DNA of 7,427 nt from UBA9630 sp043725085 (GTDB taxonomy: Bacteria; Patescibacteriota; Minisyncoccia; Moranbacterales; UBA2206): assembly GCA_043725085.1 (NCBI GenBank), contig JAYSLY010000009.1, positions 1-7,427 of the forward strand. The letters run 5' to 3'. Made by a program: the position numbers and the translations under genes. Under the pieces are notes generated by a model. It was not told the origin of the DNA, did not search any database, and worked only from the letters and a program-made list of their open reading frames with translations. Positions 1 to 4,579 of this stretch are shown here, piece after piece (the first letter of the stretch is position 1; each line of letters begins with the position of its first letter).

Positions 1-205
1 GTTATTCTTTGCATAAGCCACTTTGCTACCCTTAAAAGTTAACTGGTAAGCATACCATGGGTTTTGGGTAAAGTGGTGCAATGGGTTTTGAATCCGCCCA
101 CATCCATCTCGACAGCCCTTTTTTCCTATGCTAATATATCTAAGTAAGGTCTAGAATTTCCGCGTTTTCTACAAAATTAGCTATTAATTTTTAGCCAAAA
201 AAACT
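1..205. other. Gene-free left edge with inverted repeats; operon leader
   Basis: No convincing gene lies here. One minus-strand frame is open from about base 150 to the left edge but has no ATG, only a TTG at 79-81, so a partial gene running off the window cannot be excluded. Bases 18-23 (CCACTT) pair with 71-76 and bases 27-31 (TACCC) pair with 66-70, giving an 11-bp stem with a 3-base bulge. It encloses a second hairpin, TGGTA-agca-TACCA (44-57). ATGGGTTTTG occurs twice (57-66 and 81-90). The right half contains the promoter candidate of the downstream operon. The structured part could be the end of an RNA gene or a repeat; I do not recognise it. Confidence 0.35.
109..137 (+). promoter_or_regulatory. 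Sigma70-type promoter candidate for the MBL-gyrA operon
   Basis: TCGACA (109-114, 5 of 6 matches to the -35 consensus) is separated by 17 bases from TAATAT (132-137, 4 of 6 matches to the -10). TGC immediately precedes the -10, which makes it an extended -10 element. Transcription would begin near base 144 and leave a leader of about 60 bases before the first ATG. This rests on motif match only. Confidence 0.45.
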
Positions 206-865
206 ATGAACATCCAATATTATGGTCACTCCTGCTTTAAGATATCCCTAAAGCCAGCCGGGCGAGGACAAAATGAGGTGGTTTTCTTCATTGATCCTTT
301 TGATAAGTCCGTTGGCCTTCGCCCACCCCAAGGACAAGCCGATTTTGTTTTAGTTTCCCATGACCACCATGATCATAATAATATTGAAGCCCTAAAAGGT
401 GACCCTCGAGTTATCGACTTACCGGGAGAATATTCAGTTAAAGGTGTCAATATAATCGGCATTCCCTCTTTTCATGATGATGCTCAAGGTGCAAAGCATG
501 GCTCAAATACAATCTTTATTATCGACGGAGAAGAAATTAAGCTTTGCCATCTTGGCGACCTTGGAACCGATCTTTCGGAAAAACAGCTGGAAAAAATTGG
601 CACAATAAATGTTCTTTTTGTTCCAATTGGCGGAAAATACACTATTGACCACAAAAAAGCCATTGAAACAATCAAAAAAATCGAGCCAAATATCATAATC
701 CCCATGCATTTCAAGCTGAAAGGAACAACGGTTGATATTGAGGATGAAAGCAAATTTTGCCTCGAAATGGGCTATTGCATCAAAGAAAGACCATCAAAAC
801 TAAACCTGAAAAGCAAAGATTTGGAAGGAAAAAATATGGAAATTGTGGTAATGGGTATTGAATAG
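206..865 (+). CDS. MBL-fold metal-dependent hydrolase (UlaG/Lactamase_B_3-like)
   Basis: 219-residue cytoplasmic protein of the metallo-beta-lactamase fold, in the small branch related to UlaG and UPF0173. The start MNIQYYGHSCFKI matches the typical first strand and GHSCF/GHS motif of that branch, supporting ATG 206. The metal site is visible as S-H-D-H-H-D-H at residues 51-57 (HxHxDH), with later candidate ligands His115 and Asp118 (HLGDLG) and His168 (PMHF). Known relatives are hydrolases or lactonases using two metal ions, but the substrate cannot be read from the sequence. It is the first gene of the operon, 11 bases ahead of a small membrane protein and then gyrA. No Shine-Dalgarno sequence precedes it; the leader is A-rich. 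It lacks a signal peptide. The family call is firm, the specific reaction unknown. Confidence 0.88.
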   Translation: MNIQYYGHSCFKISLKPAGRGQNEVVFFIDPFDKSVGLRPPQGQADFVLVSHDHHDHNNIEALKGDPRVIDLPGEYSVKGVNIIGIPSFHDDAQGAKHGSNTIFIIDGEEIKLCHLGDLGTDLSEKQLEKIGTINVLFVPIGGKYTIDHKKAIETIKKIEPNIIIPMHFKLKGTTVDIEDESKFCLEMGYCIKERPSKLNLKSKDLEGKNMEIVVMGIE

Positions 866-876
866 GCCAAAATACA

Positions 877-1308
877 ATGAACATCCAAAGAAAATTGGAA
901 GAAATCCGACGAAAACCGGAACATATTCGATTGCGCTACACCTACGGAGCTGTGGCAATTTCAATGTTTTTCATCATACTGCTTTGGATATTTTCCCTAA
1001 CAGACACAATCAGAAAAGCTGATACAACAAAACAACAAAATGTTTTCGAAAATATCGATACGCAAAAAAAATCCCTAAAAGACGCCACAACTGATATCAA
1101 GAAATCTCTCGATGATTTGAATAATAGTGTCCCGAAAACCTCCCCTGCGCCCACACAGACTAGTCCTCAAGATGACCAAATATTACAAAAAGATCCAAAA
1201 ACAAGCACCTCTGATACGCCTCCAGTAAACAGCAGTAATACCCTGCCTGATAGAAACATGCCCCTGCCTAATAATATCAATAATAAAACCCCATTACCCA
1301 AGCAATAA
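877..1308 (+). CDS. Small single-pass membrane protein, function unknown
   Basis: 143 residues. A basic N-terminus (residues 1-21, several Arg/Lys including RRKPEHIRLRY) is followed by one hydrophobic segment at about 24-42. After that comes a hydrophilic tail, partly helical (about 55-85), then rich in Pro, Ser, Thr and Asn with no recognisable fold. The charge pattern predicts the N-terminus inside and the long tail outside the membrane, either as an anchor or an uncleaved signal. The start lies 11 bases after the stop of the hydrolase gene, and the stop lies 30 bases before gyrA, so the three genes are probably co-transcribed. No Shine-Dalgarno sequence is present. Its first 12 coding bases are identical to those of the upstream gene. 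I do not recognise a named family; the low-complexity tail makes homology searches weak. Confidence 0.75.
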   Translation: MNIQRKLEEIRRKPEHIRLRYTYGAVAISMFFIILLWIFSLTDTIRKADTTKQQNVFENIDTQKKSLKDATTDIKKSLDDLNNSVPKTSPAPTQTSPQDDQILQKDPKTSTSDTPPVNSSNTLPDRNMPLPNNINNKTPLPKQ

Positions 1309-1312
1309 CCAA

Positions 1313-1328
1313 TCCGCTAATCAGCGGA
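1313..1328 (+). promoter_or_regulatory. Hairpin ahead of the gyrA start codon
   Basis: TCCGCT (1313-1318) and AGCGGA (1323-1328) form a perfect 6-bp stem with a 4-base loop, ending 10 bases before the gyrA ATG. It is followed by an A-run, not a T-run, so it is not a terminator. It could affect gyrA translation or mRNA stability. Chance occurrence is possible. Confidence 0.3.
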
Positions 1329-1338
1329 AAAAACTAAT

Positions 1339-3783
1339 ATGGAAATGAAAATTGAACTGGAAAATATCCAAGAGAGAGAAATAACCGAAGAAATCCAACA
1401 ATCCTACCTGGATTATGCCATGAGCGTCATCGTCTCACGCGCCCTGCCTGATGTCAGAGACGGTATGAAGCCGGTGCACAGGCGCATTCTCTACTCAATG
1501 TGGAACACGGGACTTCGCGCTAATGCAAAATTTAGAAAATCCGCCACTGTGGTTGGAGAGGTCTTAGGAAAATATCACCCACATGGAGACGTGGCAGTCT
1601 ATGATTCGATGGTCAGAATGGCCCAAGATTTTTCCCTGCGCTATCCCCTGGTCAAAGGCCAGGGAAATTTTGGTTCAATGGATGGGGACAGTGCAGCGGC
1701 TTATCGCTACACCGAGGCCAAACTTTCTTCGATTGCCGAAGAAATGCTCACAGACATTGAAAAAAACACGGTTGATTTTGTGCCTAATTTCGACGGCCAA
1801 CACAAAGAACCCTCCGTCCTTCCCGCTAATCTGCCCCAACTACTGCTCAATGGCTCAATGGGAATCGCCGTTGGTATGGCAACAAACATCCCGCCACACA
1901 ATATTACCGAACTGATTGAAGGCGTTGATCACTTAATTGACAATCCGGATGCGACAGTGGAAGATCTTTGTGAATTCGTGAAAGGCCCGGATTTTCCCAC
2001 TGGCGGCATAATCTACAACAAAAAAGACATCGTCGAAGCCTATAAAACCGGCCGCGGAAAAATCCTCACTCGCGCCAAAGCGGAAATTAATGAAACAAAA
2101 GCTGGCGCTTTTCAAATTATTGTGACGGAAATGACCTACGCCACCAACAAATCCACCATGATCGAAAGAATGGCTGATCTTGTCAAAGAAGGAAAAATTG
2201 TTGGCATTCGCGATATCCGCGACGAGTCCGACAAAGACGGCGTGAGACTCGTTATTGAACTCAAAAAAGACGCCTATCCGCAAAAAGTGCTCAACAAACT
2301 CTATGATCTAACTGACCTCCAAAAGAATTTCAATGTCAATATGCTAGCGCTGGTCAATGGCATTGAACCAACGGTGCTTAATTTGAAATCAATTTTTGAA
2401 TATTACATTATCCACCGAAAAGAAGTCATCACTCGCCGCACCAGATTTGACCTCGAAAAAGCCAGGGATCGCGCTCATATTCTCGAAGGGCTCAAGAAAG
2501 CCCTTGATCACATTGACGCCGTCATTGAAACCATCAGAAAATCCAAAACCAAAGAAGAAGCCCATGTGAATTTGATGAAAAAATTCAAATTCTCCGACCG
2601 ACAAACTACCGCTATTTTGGAAATGCGCCTGCAAACTCTCGCCGGCCTTGAAAGAAAGAAAATTGAAGACGAACTAGCGGAAAAACTGCGCCTGATCGCT
2701 GAACTCGAAGCTATCCTCAAAAGCGAAAAGAAAATTCTTGGACTAGTGAAAAGTGAGCTTGATCGTGTCAAAGAAAAATACGGCGACGAACGCAAGACCC
2801 GCATCATCAAATCCGGCGTTTCAGAATTTAAACAAGAAGATTTGGTTCCTAATGAAGAAGCGATCATCACGATTTCCAAAGAAGGCTACATCAAACGGAT
2901 GAACCCAACGGTCTATAAGGTCCAAAAGCGCGGCGGGAAAGGCGTGATCGGCGCCACAACAAAGGAAGGCGATGAAATCGAAAAACTACTGGGCGTCATG
3001 GCTCACGACAACTTATTATTCTTTACTAACAGCGGAAAAGTTTTCCAAACCAAGGCCTATGAAATCCCGGAATCATCCAGAATTTCCAAAGGGCAATCCA
3101 TTGTTAATTTCCTGCAACTTTCCGGTGAAGAAAAAGTCACCGCTATCATTGCCTTTAATAAAGATGATAACTATAAATATCTCTTTATGGCGACAGAAAT
3201 GGGTACAGTCAAAAAAACTACTCTGGAAGAATTTGAAAACGTTCGTCGCTCCGGACTCATCGCTATCAAACTCGACAAGGGCGATGCTCTTCGCTGGGTT
3301 AGCGCCACAACAGGCACGGACGAAGTAGTTGTTTCCACATCCCTTGGCCAAGCTATTCATTTCAAGGAAAGCGATGTTCGTTCAATGGGACGATCCGCTA
3401 CCGGAGTGCGTGGCATCAAGCTGAAAAAAGATGATCTTGTTGTGGGAATGGATGTGCTTTTCAAAGGCCAAAAGGGTAATCAACTCCTGGTCATCACAGA
3501 AAATGGTTATGGAAAACGATCGGAAATAAAATATTACAAAATTCAAAAACGTGGCGGCTCAGGAATCAAAACCGCTTCCGTTACTTCCAAGACCGGAAAA
3601 TTAGTCGGTGCCAACATAATCAACGTTGATAATCTCGATGCAGACCTGATCCTCACTTCCGAAAAAGGCCAAATCATTCGCATTCCGCTCAAAAGCATCC
3701 CTGCTCTCGGTCGTGCCACCCAAGGAGTGAGAGTTATGCGACCGCAAACTGGAGATAAGGTGTCAGCTACAACAGTATTATAG
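1339..3783 (+). CDS. gyrA: DNA gyrase subunit A
   Basis: 814 residues, full length for GyrA. With GyrB it introduces negative supercoils using ATP. The N-terminal breakage-reunion domain begins with the classic SYLDYAMSVIVSRALPDVRD (22-41). The catalytic tyrosine is Tyr124 in AYRYTEAKLS, preceded by Arg123. The quinolone region reads KYHPHGDVAVYD (78-89), where Escherichia coli has Ser83 but this protein has Val85; the acidic partner Asp89 is kept. A tower and coiled-coil region (about 360-490) leads into the six-bladed C-terminal DNA-wrapping domain, which carries a GyrA box variant QKRGGKG (529-535). A second related QKRGGSG is at 736-742. The box and six-blade length favour GyrA over ParC. 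Of the two close ATGs (1339 and 1345) the first was used; no Shine-Dalgarno sequence decides between them. It is the last gene of the operon, with a terminator 23 bases after the stop. Confidence 0.98.
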   Translation: MEMKIELENIQEREITEEIQQSYLDYAMSVIVSRALPDVRDGMKPVHRRILYSMWNTGLRANAKFRKSATVVGEVLGKYHPHGDVAVYDSMVRMAQDFSLRYPLVKGQGNFGSMDGDSAAAYRYTEAKLSSIAEEMLTDIEKNTVDFVPNFDGQHKEPSVLPANLPQLLLNGSMGIAVGMATNIPPHNITELIEGVDHLIDNPDATVEDLCEFVKGPDFPTGGIIYNKKDIVEAYKTGRGKILTRAKAEINETKAGAFQIIVTEMTYATNKSTMIERMADLVKEGKIVGIRDIRDESDKDGVRLVIELKKDAYPQKVLNKLYDLTDLQKNFNVNMLALVNGIEPTVLNLKSIFEYYIIHRKEVITRRTRFDLEKARDRAHILEGLKKALDHIDAVIETIRKSKTKEEAHVNLMKKFKFSDRQTTAILEMRLQTLAGLERKKIEDELAEKLRLIAELEAILKSEKKILGLVKSELDRVKEKYGDERKTRIIKSGVSEFKQEDLVPNEEAIITISKEGYIKRMNPTVYKVQKRGGKGVIGATTKEGDEIEKLLGVMAHDNLLFFTNSGKVFQTKAYEIPESSRISKGQSIVNFLQLSGEEKVTAIIAFNKDDNYKYLFMATEMGTVKKTTLEEFENVRRSGLIAIKLDKGDALRWVSATTGTDEVVVSTSLGQAIHFKESDVRSMGRSATGVRGIKLKKDDLVVGMDVLFKGQKGNQLLVITENGYGKRSEIKYYKIQKRGGSGIKTASVTSKTGKLVGANIINVDNLDADLILTSEKGQIIRIPLKSIPALGRATQGVRVMRPQTGDKVSATTVL

Positions 3784-3785
3784 AC

Positions 3786-3794
3786 TTATCCACA
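3786..3794 (+). other. Perfect DnaA-box sequence (TTATCCACA)
   Basis: TTATCCACA, identical to the strong Escherichia coli DnaA box, starts 3 bases after the gyrA stop codon. A single box is not an origin, but two more good matches lie in the window (5976-5984 and 6004-6012). Whether DnaA binds here is not shown. Confidence 0.4.
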
Positions 3795-3806
3795 ACTTAA
3801 ACACCA

Positions 3807-3832
3807 AAAAAGACACCGCGAGGTGTCTTTTT
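3807..3832. terminator. Bidirectional rho-independent terminator
   Basis: An 11-bp perfect stem (3807-3817 with 3822-3832; core AGACACC/GGTGTCT) is closed by the GNRA-type tetraloop GCGA. The A-run on the left arm and T-run on the right arm give a U-tract on either strand. It therefore ends the gyrA operon and also the convergent hydrolase gene, whose stop is at 3852-3854. Confidence 0.92.
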
Positions 3833-3851
3833 AATAGCAAAAAGAAAAATG

Positions 3852-4475
3852 CTATTTATTTTTAAAATCCGCTTTAATCATAGATACAATCTCTGAAAAT
3901 CTAGATATTTCAAAGTGTCCCTTGATGTGCTTATAGATAATAATATTTGAGTTCCTTAGTTTAGTAGCATATTTTTTAGCATGAGAAACTGGAACAACGC
4001 CATCATTTTTAGAAAATAGTAAGTAGAGATTTTTGGAATTTTTTTCTAGCAGCGATAAATCTGATCTTAGTTTAAAGCCTCCGACTAAATCGTCACCAGG
4101 CAAAGTGTTATCAAATGGAGCGCAAACAAGATAAGTTGATAATATTTTTCTTGGAAACTTATTTTCTGACAAATACTTGGCTAAAAATATGCCACCTAAT
4201 GATTCACCTATCAGGATAATATTATTCTCTAACTTAGGAAAAAATCTTTCAAAGTGTATTTTCCAGTCAAAATATTTGGCGTTATCTCCTAAAGGCATTC
4301 TTGGCCTAATAATCTGGAATTTTTTACTAAGTGTTTTATCTAGAAAATCGTAACTCCATCTCGCTTTTTTATTTAATTTTATTTCTCTTGTTTTTAAGAA
4401 ATGCAAATAATCCTTTCTATTTTTAAAAGTCATCCCGCCATGGATATAAAATATCTGAGTCTTCTGCTTAGGCAT
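3852..4475 (-). CDS. RBBP9/YdeN-like alpha/beta hydrolase
   Basis: 207-residue serine hydrolase using the ATG at 4473-4475 (MPKQKTQIFYIHGG). The catalytic triad is visible: Ser92 in the nucleophile elbow GESLGG, Asp158 in LLFSKNDGVVP, and His187 in KGHFEI. His12-Gly13-Gly14 after the first strand is the usual oxyanion-loop motif. Size and motif spacing fit the small RBBP9/YdeN hydrolase group; the substrate is unknown. The frame is open upstream to a TTG at 4548-4550, which would add 25 residues. I reject that start: the extra stretch contains a perfect TATAAT promoter element, and family members begin just before the first strand. The gene follows the O-antigen ligase-like gene on the same strand, with no clear terminator between them, and converges on gyrA. 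Confidence 0.85.
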   Translation of the reverse strand: MPKQKTQIFYIHGGMTFKNRKDYLHFLKTREIKLNKKARWSYDFLDKTLSKKFQIIRPRMPLGDNAKYFDWKIHFERFFPKLENNIILIGESLGGIFLAKYLSENKFPRKILSTYLVCAPFDNTLPGDDLVGGFKLRSDLSLLEKNSKNLYLLFSKNDGVVPVSHAKKYATKLRNSNIIIYKHIKGHFEISRFSEIVSMIKADFKNK

Positions 4476-4517
4476 ACCCTTTTCTAATTTTTTATATTGA
4501 TTACTTATTGCACCAAA

Positions 4518-4526
4518 ATTATACCA
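4518..4526 (-). promoter_or_regulatory. Extended -10 promoter of the alpha/beta hydrolase gene
   Basis: On the minus strand TGG is followed directly by TATAAT (TATAAT at 4523-4518), an exact -10 with the TGn extension. No good -35 is seen, which is tolerated by extended -10 promoters. Transcription would start near 4511, giving a 36-base leader before the ATG at 4475. This position excludes the longer TTG-started reading of the gene. Confidence 0.55.
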
Positions 4527-4579
4527 AAAAAACTCAGCAGCAGCTAGCAAATCTTATTAGCAGTATTAGTTGAGTTGCC

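Noticed and set aside
1313..1328. Terminator before gyrA
   Set aside because: The short stem is followed by an A-run on the plus strand, with no U-tract; it does not split the operon.
2408..2416. DnaA-box-like TTATCCACC in gyrA
   Set aside because: One mismatch at the conserved last base, and the bases encode the conserved IIHR segment of GyrA, so protein constraint explains them.
1339..3783. ParC (topoisomerase IV) instead of GyrA
   Set aside because: The length, the GyrA-box variant QKRGGKG and a full six-blade C-terminal domain fit GyrA.
4476..4550. 25-residue N-terminal extension of the alpha/beta hydrolase starting at TTG 4550
   Set aside because: The stretch contains an extended -10 TATAAT promoter, uses TTG instead of ATG, and lies before the normal first strand of the fold.
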